Assembly (NCBI GenBank): GCA_902825845.1
Contig: CADECM010000011.1
Span: 17,054 to 66,529, forward strand
Direction: 5' to 3'
Source of the DNA: an uncultured beta proteobacterium
Lineage (GTDB): Bacteria > Pseudomonadota > Gammaproteobacteria > Burkholderiales > SG8-41
DNA length: 49,476 bases
The notes under the pieces: model-generated
Seen by the model: the letters and a program-made list of their open reading frames with translations, nothing else
Databases searched by the model: none
Told to the model about the DNA's origin: nothing
In this document: positions 34,477 through 42,735 of the stretch, in pieces
Position numbering within the stretch: position 1 is the first letter of the stretch
Layout of the letters: each line of letters begins with the position of its first letter
Translations under genes and position numbers: made by a program

Positions 34477-37005
34477 ATGGACAAAAAGAAAAAGTTGGGT
34501 GCCAGGCAACGCACAGCGACCGGTTCACGCCGTCACGCTACGCTGCCAACCGTAAGTGCCAAGCGCTATAACGAACTGCTGTTCGCGCTCACCGAAGGCG
34601 TGATCATGGTTTCCAGTCGCGGCAAGATTCTGGTTGCCAATCCGAGTGCCGAAGCCATACTCGGCGTGCCCCGCGGGGAGATGGAAAAGGCGCTGGGGGA
34701 CGACAGCGCGTGGCATGCGACAACCAAAGACGGAAAGCCGTTTCCGCCGCAGAATTTTCCCATCCGCAAGACCCTGCACACGGGCAAGGCGCAACGAAAC
34801 GTGCTGGTCGGCATTCGTCTCAGGGGCAAATCCATGCGCTGGCTGCAGGTCAATACGCAGCCGCTGTTCGCGCGCGGCGCGCGCAAGCCCAACGCCGTGG
34901 TGGCCTCGTTCGAGGACGTCACGCGGCAGCGGCGCGTCGAAACCGAACTCGCGCGCCACGCTGCCGCGACACAGGCGTCGCCAGACGCCATCACCAGCAC
35001 CGACCGCGATGGGCACTTGATCAGCTGGAATCCCGGTGCGGAGCGTCTGTTCGGCATCAGCGCAGCTGACGCCATCGGGCGGCCGGCCGAATGGCCGTTT
35101 GACGGCCCCCAAAGCGAAGTGCTGTCCGGGTTTCGCGAACGCGTGCTCGAGGGAGAAACCATCGCCGGCTGGGAAACCAGGCGCACGGGCAATGACGGCG
35201 CACACGTCTATTTCGAAAGCAGCTACGCGCCGATTCGCGGCAAAAACGGGCGGGTCATCGGCACGGTTGGTGTGCACCGCGACGTCACGCCAATGAAACG
35301 CATGTTGCTGCAGATCGAATCGAGCAAGGAACTGCTGCGGCTGGCGCTGAACGGCATACCCGACGTCTTTCTCATTTACGATCCGCAATTGCGCATTCAG
35401 TTCGTCAACGAGCGCGGCGCGGCATTTTATGCCTTGGGCAACGCCGACATCATCGGCAAACGCGATGAAGACCTGCTACCGGCCGACGTCGCACGGACCT
35501 TTGAGCCGCTGCTGGCGCAGGCCGTCGCCAGCAGGACAACACAATCGGGAGAACTGAGTTTCCCGCTGCGCGGCACCACGTTTGCCGTATCCGCCACCTA
35601 TGTGCCGATGGTCGACGACAACGGCGCCATCCGCCAGATCCTCGGCCTGCTGCACGATGTCTCTCAGCGCCGCCAGACCGAAGAACGCCTGGCTTACCTT
35701 GCGCAATACGACTCGCTCACCGGCCTGCCCAATCGCTACCTGCTACTCGACCGGCTGGACGCCGCGATGCAGCGCGCGCGGCGCAGCAATACCCTGCTGG
35801 GGTTGATGTTCCTCGACATCGATCGGTTCAAGGAGATCAACGATACGCGCGGTCACGCCGCCGGCGATGCGCTGTTGAAGCAGATCGCCGAGCGCCTGAC
35901 CGGCACCCTGCGTGCATCCGACACCATTGCCCGGCTCGGCGGCGACGAGTTCACGGTATTGATGGAGAATGCCGGCAACGTGGACGAAATCACCGCCGTT
36001 GCGGAAAAGGTCAGGAACGCCTTTGCCACGCCCTTCACTACCGACTCGGGTGTCGTGTTCACCACCACCAGCGTCGGCATCACGATTTTTCCGTTCGACG
36101 ACCAGGACCGTGACGCGCTGCTGAAAAACGCCGACATTGCGATGTACCACGCCAAACAGGAGCGCAACACCTGGGCACTGTACCGGCCCGAGATGAATGC
36201 AAACACGGCGCAGCGTCTGCACATGGAAACCGAACTGCGGCATGCGCTGGTACGCAACGAATTCGAACTGCACTACCAGCCGCAGTTGAATGTGAAAAGC
36301 GGCGACGTGGTCGGTCTGGAAGCGCTGGCGCGCTGGAACAACGGCACGCTGGGGCGCGTCTCCCCCGGCGAATTCATTCCCCTGGCGGACGACACGGGTC
36401 TCATCGTGCCCATTGGCGAGTGGATCCTGCGCGCCGCCTGCGCGCAGTGCAAAATCTGGGAAAAAGCCGGACTGGCCCCGATTCCCGTATCCGTCAATAT
36501 CGCCGCGCCGCAGTTTCGGCGCGGCAACCTTTTGCAACTGGTCAGCACGGTGCTTGCGGAGTACGAGCTCGACGCGCGCTGGCTGGCACTGGAGATCACC
36601 GAGAGCAGCATCATGCGGCACGCCGAACAAACCACAAGAACGTTAAGCGAATTGCGAGAGTTGGGGATTTCCATCGCCATCGACGATTTCGGCACCGGCT
36701 ATTCCAGCCTCAGCTATCTGAAACGGTTCCCGGTAAACAAGATCAAAGTGGACCAGGCGTTCGTGCGCGACATCAGCAGCGATCCCAATGACGCAGCCAT
36801 CGTTTCGGCCATCATCGCCATGAGCCGGCAACTGGGCATCAAGACCATGGCGGAAGGCGTGGAAACCAGGGCGCAGCTCGAGTTTCTGTCACGCCTCGAT
36901 TGCGACGAATATCAGGGCTATCTGTTCAGCAGGCCGCTGCCCGCGGCCGAAGTGCTGCCGCTGTTGCAGGCGCACCAGGCGCGCCGCGAGTACACGGCAC
37001 GTTAG
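34477..37005 (+). CDS. PAS-PAS-PAS-GGDEF-EAL cyclic-di-GMP signalling protein
   Basis: 842 aa from the ATG giving MDKKKKLGAR; an earlier in-frame ATG at 34342 gives a non-conserved leader. Three PAS domains (about residues 35-145, 165-285, 293-400) precede the diguanylate cyclase domain with intact GGDEF (488-492) and the phosphodiesterase domain with intact EAL (615-617), plus the DDFGTGYSSL motif. No membrane segments are seen, so it is probably a cytosolic sensor. Both catalytic motifs are intact; the net direction is not predictable. The last 80 nt overlap the 3' end of the convergent patatin gene. No clear ribosome site. Confidence 0.93.
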   Translation: MDKKKKLGARQRTATGSRRHATLPTVSAKRYNELLFALTEGVIMVSSRGKILVANPSAEAILGVPRGEMEKALGDDSAWHATTKDGKPFPPQNFPIRKTLHTGKAQRNVLVGIRLRGKSMRWLQVNTQPLFARGARKPNAVVASFEDVTRQRRVETELARHAAATQASPDAITSTDRDGHLISWNPGAERLFGISAADAIGRPAEWPFDGPQSEVLSGFRERVLEGETIAGWETRRTGNDGAHVYFESSYAPIRGKNGRVIGTVGVHRDVTPMKRMLLQIESSKELLRLALNGIPDVFLIYDPQLRIQFVNERGAAFYALGNADIIGKRDEDLLPADVARTFEPLLAQAVASRTTQSGELSFPLRGTTFAVSATYVPMVDDNGAIRQILGLLHDVSQRRQTEERLAYLAQYDSLTGLPNRYLLLDRLDAAMQRARRSNTLLGLMFLDIDRFKEINDTRGHAAGDALLKQIAERLTGTLRASDTIARLGGDEFTVLMENAGNVDEITAVAEKVRNAFATPFTTDSGVVFTTTSVGITIFPFDDQDRDALLKNADIAMYHAKQERNTWALYRPEMNANTAQRLHMETELRHALVRNEFELHYQPQLNVKSGDVVGLEALARWNNGTLGRVSPGEFIPLADDTGLIVPIGEWILRAACAQCKIWEKAGLAPIPVSVNIAAPQFRRGNLLQLVSTVLAEYELDARWLALEITESSIMRHAEQTTRTLSELRELGISIAIDDFGTGYSSLSYLKRFPVNKIKVDQAFVRDISSDPNDAAIVSAIIAMSRQLGIKTMAEGVETRAQLEFLSRLDCDEYQGYLFSRPLPAAEVLPLLQAHQARREYTAR

Positions 37006-37846
37006 CGCCGCCAGCGCGCGCCTTGTTCACGGCGGCGGTGGCGATGCGTGTACGAATGTGCCCGATCACCGCCAGTGCGGCCGCTTCGCCTGCCGCGATA
37101 TTGGCCTGGCGATGACGAAAATCGTTCATGCGCGAGCGCACCGTTTGCGGGCGTATCACCACGTCGGCCGCGTCCGCCTCGTCCGCCGGACGGCGCGAAA
37201 TATCCACCGCGATCACCACGTCCGCGCCCATTTCGCGCGCCAGCGCCGCCGGCACGCGGCTTGCCACGCCGCCGTCGACATAGGATTGGCCATGGATCAT
37301 CACCGGCCAGAAGAAACGCGGCACGCTGGCCGACGCGCGCACCGCAATGCCGGTGTTGCCGCGATTGAATACCGCCATGTGCCCGCTGTCCCGCGCCGTG
37401 GCAACCGCTGCAAAAGGCTTGTGCAGACGCTCGATCGCCCGCCCGTCCAGCGTGCGATTGACGAAATGCTGCAGCCGCGCCCCTTCCACCCGGCCCGGAC
37501 CAAACAGCGTGAAATCGAAGATATCGCTGTCCTCGAGTTCGAGCGCCATCGCTTCCAGCGTGCGCGCTTTCATTCCCGCCGCATAAAACGATGCCACCAG
37601 GGCGCCGGAACTGGCGCCGACCACCACATCCGCTTCCACACCGGCGGCTTCCAGCGCCTTGATTACGCCCACGTGCGCGAAGCCCCGTGCGCCGCCGGCG
37701 CCCAGCACCAGGCCGATCACGGGCCGCTGCGCCTTGAGCGGCACGATGGATGCGGTGCGCGGCGCATCCTTGCCGTTGTGATCGGCGGGCGCGATCGCGC
37801 ACCCTGCCAGAACCGCCGAGAGTAAAATGACTGCAGCCAGTTTCAT
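36926..37846 (-). CDS. Patatin-like phospholipase, predicted lipoprotein
   Basis: 306 aa from the ATG giving MKLAAVILLSAVLAGCA; LAGC is a lipobox, so the protein should be lipid-anchored. The patatin motifs follow: LVLGAGGARGFAHVGV (oxyanion GGxR/K), GASSGALVASF (GxSxG nucleophile) and DGGVASRVP (catalytic Asp). This is the RssA/NTE-like bacterial group. The C-terminal ~26 residues run antisense into the end of the GGDEF-EAL gene and are low-complexity (Ala/Pro/Arg), so the native protein may simply have acquired a read-on tail after loss of an earlier stop. Confidence 0.9.
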   Translation of the reverse strand: MKLAAVILLSAVLAGCAIAPADHNGKDAPRTASIVPLKAQRPVIGLVLGAGGARGFAHVGVIKALEAAGVEADVVVGASSGALVASFYAAGMKARTLEAMALELEDSDIFDFTLFGPGRVEGARLQHFVNRTLDGRAIERLHKPFAAVATARDSGHMAVFNRGNTGIAVRASASVPRFFWPVMIHGQSYVDGGVASRVPAALAREMGADVVIAVDISRRPADEADAADVVIRPQTVRSRMNDFRHRQANIAAGEAAALAVIGHIRTRIATAAVNKARAGGANVPCTRGAPGAPATAAALRPRAAAC

Positions 37847-37980
37847 GTTGTTGATTGTTGTTAGGACAGGCGTAGTGTCCAGACAATCGCGCGCGGCTGC
37901 AAGTTCCGCCAGCGGCCGCATCCGGCTCGCGCACTGAATAAATTATTATTTATAATCAATAACTTAACAAAGGATCCTCC

Positions 37981-38367
37981 ATGGCCAGCGATCTGTTCAA
38001 CAAAGGCATTACCATCCGCCGCGAGGTGCTGGGCGCGGAATACGTCGACAAGTCGATGCAGGGCGTCGACGAATTCAGCATGGCGATGCAGGAGTACGCC
38101 ACGGAAACCGCGTGGGGCATGATCTGGAGCCGCCCCGGCCTGCCGCGCAAAACGCGCAGCCTGCTCAACATCGGACTGCTCGCAGCATTCAACCGGCAGC
38201 ACGAATTCAAGCTGCATGTGAAGCGTTCCTTCGGCAACGGCTGCACCAAGGACGAAATCAAGGAAGTGCTGCTGCAGATTTCCTGCTACGCCGGGGTGCC
38301 CGCGGGCATCGAAGCGTTTCGCTGGGCAAAAGAGGCGTTCGCCGAGATGGAGAAAGAAAAAGCGTGA
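37981..38367 (+). CDS. Carboxymuconolactone decarboxylase (CMD)-family protein
   Basis: 128 aa, ATG after AAAGGATCC. All-helical AhpD/PcaC fold: LPRKTRSLLNIGLLAAFNRQHEFKLHVKRSF, then GCTKDEIKEVLLQISCYAGVPAGIEAFRWA, which is the CMD signature with conserved Glu and His. PcaC decarboxylates gamma-carboxymuconolactone in protocatechuate breakdown; other members are peroxidase-like or unknown. There is only a single Cys in the signature (no CxxC), which favours the decarboxylase rather than the AhpD type. The stop overlaps the start of the following LeuC-N-like frame (GTGA), indicating co-translation. Confidence 0.88.
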   Translation: MASDLFNKGITIRREVLGAEYVDKSMQGVDEFSMAMQEYATETAWGMIWSRPGLPRKTRSLLNIGLLAAFNRQHEFKLHVKRSFGNGCTKDEIKEVLLQISCYAGVPAGIEAFRWAKEAFAEMEKEKA

Positions 38368-38660
38368 ACGCGCCGCTATCGCTGTTCGACCGCGTATGGG
38401 CGCGCCACGTTATCGTTGCGAATGACAGCGGCGCCGGCGGCGAGGATCTGCCTGCCGTGGACCGCAACCTGTTGCACGAAGGCGGCACTTTTCTCGCGTT
38501 TGACCCGATGCGCGCCGAAGGACTTCGCGTGCGCAAGGCCCGGCAAACGCTGGCGGTAACAGATCATTATCCGCACTCCACCCGGCGCGCAACGGTGCCC
38601 GCCAGCATCGCGAATCCGGCGATCCGGCGCACGTTGATTGCGCTGGGCATGTCGAAGTAA
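38364..38660 (+). CDS. Isolated N-terminal domain of a LeuC-like (aconitase superfamily) protein
   Basis: 98 aa with a GTG start overlapping the CMD stop. Read in frame it gives S-L-F-D-R-V-W-A-R-H-V, D-L-P-A-V-D-R-N-L-L-H-E-G, then D-P-M-R-A-E-G-L-R-V-R and T-D-H-Y-P-H-S-T, matching by eye the start of the isopropylmalate dehydratase large subunit (LYEKxWxxH, DRHLxHEVTSPQAFEGLR, DHNVPT). It ends at TAA after I-A-N-P-A-I-R-R-T-L-I-A-L-G-M, about one fifth of LeuC length. The cluster-binding cysteines lie far beyond this and are absent, and the downstream DNA belongs to another gene. Either a truncated remnant or a stand-alone domain used with CMD. Confidence 0.6.
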   Translation: MNAPLSLFDRVWARHVIVANDSGAGGEDLPAVDRNLLHEGGTFLAFDPMRAEGLRVRKARQTLAVTDHYPHSTRRATVPASIANPAIRRTLIALGMSK

Positions 38661-38672
38661 GACGCGCGGCCC

Positions 38673-41267
38673 CTACGCGTCCTGTCGCGCGTCCGGCCAG
38701 CGCGGCACCACGGTGAGGCCGTGCGCGCCTGCCGTGCGCGGCTTGCGATCGGCATCGAGGAGGTCCGATATTTCCGCGGCCATCATCGGCCGGCCGCCCC
38801 AGTAGCCCTGAAATTCCCCGCAGCGTTCGACCCGCAGAAACTCCAGCTGGTGCGGGCTTTCCACGCCCTCGGCAATGACGTCCAGCTGCAACGCGTGCGC
38901 CAGCGCGATCAGCGCGCGTACCAGTTCCGCGCCGTCCGCGCCATCCTCGATCGAACCGACGAAGGACTTGTCGATTTTCAGGCGGTTCAGCGGCAGATGC
39001 TTGATGCGCGACAGCGAGGAATAGCCCATCCCGAAATCGTCCATCGCGATGGAAACCCCGGCCGAACGCAACTGGCGCAGCACCAGGATCGACGCGTCGA
39101 GATCGCGCATGATCAGCGATTCGGTGATTTCCACTTCGAGCAGCCCGGCGTCAAGGCCGGCGAGATTGGCCCTGACACTGTCGACGATGGTGCTGGAGGA
39201 CAACTCGCGTACCGACAGATTGACCGACATGCGCAGCGGCCGGCCAGCGGCCGCCCATTCCCGTGCCTGGCGGCAGGCCTCGCGCAGCACCCACCCGCCA
39301 AGCGGCACGATCAGGCCCGTGGCCTCGGCCACCGGGATGAACTCGTCCGGCAGCACCATGCCCCATTTCGGATGCTTCCAGCGCAACAAGGCTTCCACCC
39401 CGACCAGCGCCCCGGTGGCAACCGAACGCTGCGGCTGGTAATGCAGGAAGAAGTCATTGTTATCCAGCGCCCGGCGCAATTCGTCGGCGACCTCAACGCG
39501 GCGCGTGGCATTGATGGTGAGGTCCTTGCTGTAGTAATTGAAGCGGTTGCGGCCCTCCTCCTTCGCCCGGTAGAGCGCGCTGTCCGCCGCCTTGAGCAGC
39601 GTCAGGGCGTCCTGGCCATCATCCGGGTAGGTGCTGATGCCGATGCTGGCCTGGCAAAAGAGCTCGAACTCGCCGACCATGATGGGCAGCTTCGCGGCGT
39701 CCAGTATTTTGCGTGCCAGGATCGCCGCGTCTTCGCGCAGTTCCATTTCCGTCATCAGCACCACGAACTCGTCGCCGCCCATGCGCACCACAACATCGTC
39801 TTCGCGCACGCAATGGCGCAAACGTTTCGCCACGGCCTGCAGCAGTTCGTCGCCCACGTCATGACCCTTGGTGTCGTTCACTTCCTTGAAGTGATCGAGG
39901 TCAACATACAGGACGGCAAAACGTGTCCTGGAGCGCTTGGCGCGCGAAATCGACTGCTCAATGCCGTCGGCCAGCGCGCGCCGGTTGGGCAGACTGGTCA
40001 GCTCGTCACGTACCACCAGTTCGGACAGCTTGAGGTTGGACGCATGCAACGCGTCCTGCGCCTGGCGCCGTTCGCCGATTTCGCGCTGCAGTTGCCGCTG
40101 GCTGGCTTCCAATTCGAGTTTGCTGACCGTGGTGGCGTTCAACTGTTGCAGCATGCGGTTGACCTGCGTGCTGATCTCGCGCACTTCAGGCGCACCGCGC
40201 GATTCCACCCGCACGCTGAGGTCGCCGGTATCCTGCACCTGCGTCAAGGCGCGGTGCAACCTGCGCACGGGCATCACCACGTTGATCCTCGCATAGGCCA
40301 CGGCCGCCGCCAGAATCAGCAGCAACAGAATCGTCAGTGCCGCCGCAAACAGCGTGATCTGGTTGAGTGTATGGAGGATGCCGTCAGTCGCCGTATCCAG
40401 CGAACGCACCGCCAGCAACTGCGCACCGTCGTCGAGCAGTGCATCCAGGGCGCTGCGAAATCCGCCCAGTTCGCCGCGCTGCCTGAGCAACGCGGCTTCC
40501 AGCTCAAGCAAAGCCTGCACGCTGCGGATGCCGGTGCCAAATTGCGCCTTGATCTCCGCCGGCAACAACAGTTGCTCAAGGGGGTAACGGAATCGTTCAA
40601 TGGCGGCGATATTGGCGTTGAACGACACGATTTTCCGGTAGATCGATTCGCGGGCCGATGCGTTCTGCGTGCGCAGATATTCGGACAAATGGGCCTGGAT
40701 TTCCGCACCGTCCGCCTTGAGCAGCGTCGCGAGACGCAGGCGCTCCGTGCGGTTGGGATCGCGCAGATCGACCTTGCCCACCAGATCGGCATCGATCTTC
40801 GCGTTCACCGCTTCGAAATTGCGAAAGATCGTTGCCAGCAACTGTTCCGAGTCGACACGGCGGTCAAGGATGGCCAGCGTCGCCAATTCAAAGGTTTTAA
40901 ACGCGGCTTCCAAACTGGCGGCATGTACGGCATGTTTGGAATGGGCCGCGGCCACCTTGCTGTAGCGCGCCAGATGGTCGTTGAAATCCGCAATACGCTT
41001 CAACACACGCTCACGCATCGGTGGCGACGGCACCGCCAGATACTCGCGGGTTCTGATCGCCAGTTCGCTGATACTGACCTTCATTTCCAGCGTGGACACC
41101 AGCATGCCGTAATCGTAGCGGGCCAGCACCTGAACGCGGTCGCGGGTGCCGGAAATCGCATTGTAGGCCATGATCGCGAAGGCGATGACGACCGCAAGCA
41201 GCGCGGCCACCCCCAGTGGAATCACGTCGCTCAGCCGCAACGGGAACAATGTACTTTTTCCGGTCAT
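38673..41267 (-). CDS. Membrane-bound HAMP-GGDEF-EAL cyclic-di-GMP signalling protein
   Basis: 864 aa from the ATG giving MTGKSTLFPL (GTG 41291 also possible; neither has a ribosome site). TM1 is at about residues 14-36, then a helical periplasmic sensor region of about 270 residues, TM2 at about 311-333 (LFAAALTILLLLILAAAVAY), and HAMP. GGDEF is intact (497-501) and EAL is intact (625-627). It senses an external signal and turns over c-di-GMP in the cytosol. It sits tail to tail with the LeuC-like fragment and two genes from the soluble GGDEF-EAL protein, which is unrelated in its sensory part. Confidence 0.93.
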   Translation of the reverse strand: MTGKSTLFPLRLSDVIPLGVAALLAVVIAFAIMAYNAISGTRDRVQVLARYDYGMLVSTLEMKVSISELAIRTREYLAVPSPPMRERVLKRIADFNDHLARYSKVAAAHSKHAVHAASLEAAFKTFELATLAILDRRVDSEQLLATIFRNFEAVNAKIDADLVGKVDLRDPNRTERLRLATLLKADGAEIQAHLSEYLRTQNASARESIYRKIVSFNANIAAIERFRYPLEQLLLPAEIKAQFGTGIRSVQALLELEAALLRQRGELGGFRSALDALLDDGAQLLAVRSLDTATDGILHTLNQITLFAAALTILLLLILAAAVAYARINVVMPVRRLHRALTQVQDTGDLSVRVESRGAPEVREISTQVNRMLQQLNATTVSKLELEASQRQLQREIGERRQAQDALHASNLKLSELVVRDELTSLPNRRALADGIEQSISRAKRSRTRFAVLYVDLDHFKEVNDTKGHDVGDELLQAVAKRLRHCVREDDVVVRMGGDEFVVLMTEMELREDAAILARKILDAAKLPIMVGEFELFCQASIGISTYPDDGQDALTLLKAADSALYRAKEEGRNRFNYYSKDLTINATRRVEVADELRRALDNNDFFLHYQPQRSVATGALVGVEALLRWKHPKWGMVLPDEFIPVAEATGLIVPLGGWVLREACRQAREWAAAGRPLRMSVNLSVRELSSSTIVDSVRANLAGLDAGLLEVEITESLIMRDLDASILVLRQLRSAGVSIAMDDFGMGYSSLSRIKHLPLNRLKIDKSFVGSIEDGADGAELVRALIALAHALQLDVIAEGVESPHQLEFLRVERCGEFQGYWGGRPMMAAEISDLLDADRKPRTAGAHGLTVVPRWPDARQDA

Positions 41268-41290
41268 CCGCTGGAATATACACGTACCCA

Positions 41291-41309
41291 CAACGCCTCA
41301 TGGGCGTTG
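41291..41309 (-). repeat. Inverted repeat upstream of the membrane GGDEF-EAL gene
   Basis: CAACGCC (41291-41297), TCATG, GGCGTTG (41303-41309): perfect 7-bp stem with a 5-nt loop, 24-42 nt before the start codon. It could be a short leader hairpin or operator. Confidence 0.35.
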
Positions 41310-41378
41310 CGCCGGCGCGTGCGGCGCTGGCCGGCGTCCATCAATAAATCGTCACAAACGTTCACACGACTGAAGCAA

Positions 41379-41402
41379 TTTATGTAACCGTTTGATTTTA
41401 TT
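41379..41402. repeat. AT-rich 24-nt element, copy 1 (flanks the alpha/beta hydrolase gene)
   Basis: 20 of 24 positions match 42664-42687 in the same orientation (shared core TTGATTTTATT and GTAAC). This copy is in the 210-nt gap between the hydrolase stop and the start of the membrane GGDEF-EAL gene; the rest of that gap holds only an A/T-rich stretch and the short inverted repeat. Confidence 0.5.
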
Positions 41403-41477
41403 TATTTTTATAAAGCACAGGCGCATGAGGCGCGGCGCCGTCAGCCACACTCGCATGCGTGCCGCACGGCCGCCGCG

Positions 41478-42641
41478 TTACAAATTGTCCGCCACCCAAT
41501 CAGCGACGTAGTTGGAGCCGACAATGCGATTGTCCCCATGGCAATGCTCCGAACCGCCATCGGCAATGGTGAACACCTTGAAGGTCTTCTTGCGCGAGCG
41601 CGTTACCGCCTTGTCGAGCTGGTGGGCAATTTCCACCGGCACAATGGTGTCATGCTCGCCATGCACGATGAGAATCGGACATTCGACCTTGTCGGCGACG
41701 CCCTCCAGCGTGAAATCCTTGACCTTGACCATGGCGCTGTCCATGTCCGGCGTGCCGAGCACCCACGGCAGCTGAAACATCGCCGACGAGGCGTTTTTGC
41801 CGCCCGCTTCCATGTGCGCGCGGCGCTTTACCCACACCGCGTGATAATCGTAGTGCGCGCCCCACGCCACCGCGGCCGCGTAGCGCTTTTCGAAGGCCGC
41901 GATGCGCGGCGTGTAGTAACCACCGAGACTGAAGGCCATCACGCCGATGCGTCTGGCGTCGACGTCGGCGCGCCCCGCCACGTAGTCGAATGCCGCCGTG
42001 CCCGGCACTTCATAGTCGTAGCGGCTCGGAATATCGCGCAGGCGCAGTGCTTCGCCCTGCCCCGGCCCGTCGATGGCGAGCGTGTTGTAGCCGCGATTGG
42101 CGAGTTCGACGCCGATAAACAGCACGCTCATTTCCTTGCACAGGTCCAGCCCGTCGAAACACACAATCGTGGGTTTGGGTCCCGCGCCCGGCGCCTTCAT
42201 GAACAACGCCGGAAGTTGCTTGCCGCCCTCATACGGCACCTCCACGCGCTCGATGCCGGGGTAGCGCCGCTTGTAGCCTTCCTCGAAGCAGTGCATGCAG
42301 CGTCGGTAGCTCTCGAACTTGCGCTCGCTGGGCGGAATGAAACGCTCCGCGTAGAGGTGATACGTGCCCGCGTGCAGGTAATTGGTGCCCGCGGTCAGCT
42401 GATGATTCGCCGCGGCTGCGGCAAGCGCCTTGCGTTCCTGGTCTTCGGCCAGCGCCTGCCACTCGCTGAACCAGGCTTCGTTGTCGCCCTGCTTGTGCAT
42501 GAGCCTGCGGCCCACCTGATCGATTTCACCCATCGACGAGGCGCCCCAGTTCGCCATGTCGATCATCGAATTGATCGACTGCGACCACACGAAATTGCCG
42601 GGAAAGTATTCGTACAGATGGGATCGGGATTGTTCGCTCAT
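41478..42641 (-). CDS. Alpha/beta hydrolase (FrsA / C-C hydrolase-like)
   Basis: 387 aa from the ATG giving MSEQSRSHLY (an in-frame TTG 15 nt upstream is unlikely). A helical N-terminal domain of about 150 residues precedes a canonical hydrolase core: nucleophile in VMAFSLGGYYTPR, Asp in HGEHDTIVP and His in GSEHCHGDN. The YNTLAIDGPGQGEALRL segment is typical of the DUF1100/FrsA and 2,6-dihydroxypseudooxynicotine hydrolase group. Esterase or C-C bond hydrolysis of an aromatic breakdown product is plausible; the substrate is unknown. Confidence 0.87.
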   Translation of the reverse strand: MSEQSRSHLYEYFPGNFVWSQSINSMIDMANWGASSMGEIDQVGRRLMHKQGDNEAWFSEWQALAEDQERKALAAAAANHQLTAGTNYLHAGTYHLYAERFIPPSERKFESYRRCMHCFEEGYKRRYPGIERVEVPYEGGKQLPALFMKAPGAGPKPTIVCFDGLDLCKEMSVLFIGVELANRGYNTLAIDGPGQGEALRLRDIPSRYDYEVPGTAAFDYVAGRADVDARRIGVMAFSLGGYYTPRIAAFEKRYAAAVAWGAHYDYHAVWVKRRAHMEAGGKNASSAMFQLPWVLGTPDMDSAMVKVKDFTLEGVADKVECPILIVHGEHDTIVPVEIAHQLDKAVTRSRKKTFKVFTIADGGSEHCHGDNRIVGSNYVADWVADNL

Positions 42642-42663
42642 ACTCGGATCTCTCAAAAAGCGT

Positions 42664-42687
42664 TTTACGTAACTAATTGATTTTATT
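42664..42687. repeat. AT-rich 24-nt element, copy 2
   Basis: Partner of 41379-41402. It lies 23 nt before the alpha/beta hydrolase ATG on the minus strand, so it may form part of that promoter. Confidence 0.5.
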
Positions 42688-42702
42688 GAATTATTTATTC
42701 AA
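42686..42702. promoter_or_regulatory. Palindrome upstream of the alpha/beta hydrolase gene
   Basis: TTGAAT (42686-42691), TATTT, ATTCAA (42697-42702): a perfect 6+5+6 dyad next to the AT-rich element, in the 94-nt gap before the hydrolase ATG. Candidate operator. Confidence 0.4.
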
Positions 42703-42735
42703 CACGAAAACCGGCCGCGCGCCGCCTATCGCCGC

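Noticed and set aside
38721..41387. 888-codon open frame opposite the membrane GGDEF-EAL gene
   Set aside because: Antisense shadow; composition is Arg/Gln/His-rich and no motif or start signal supports it.
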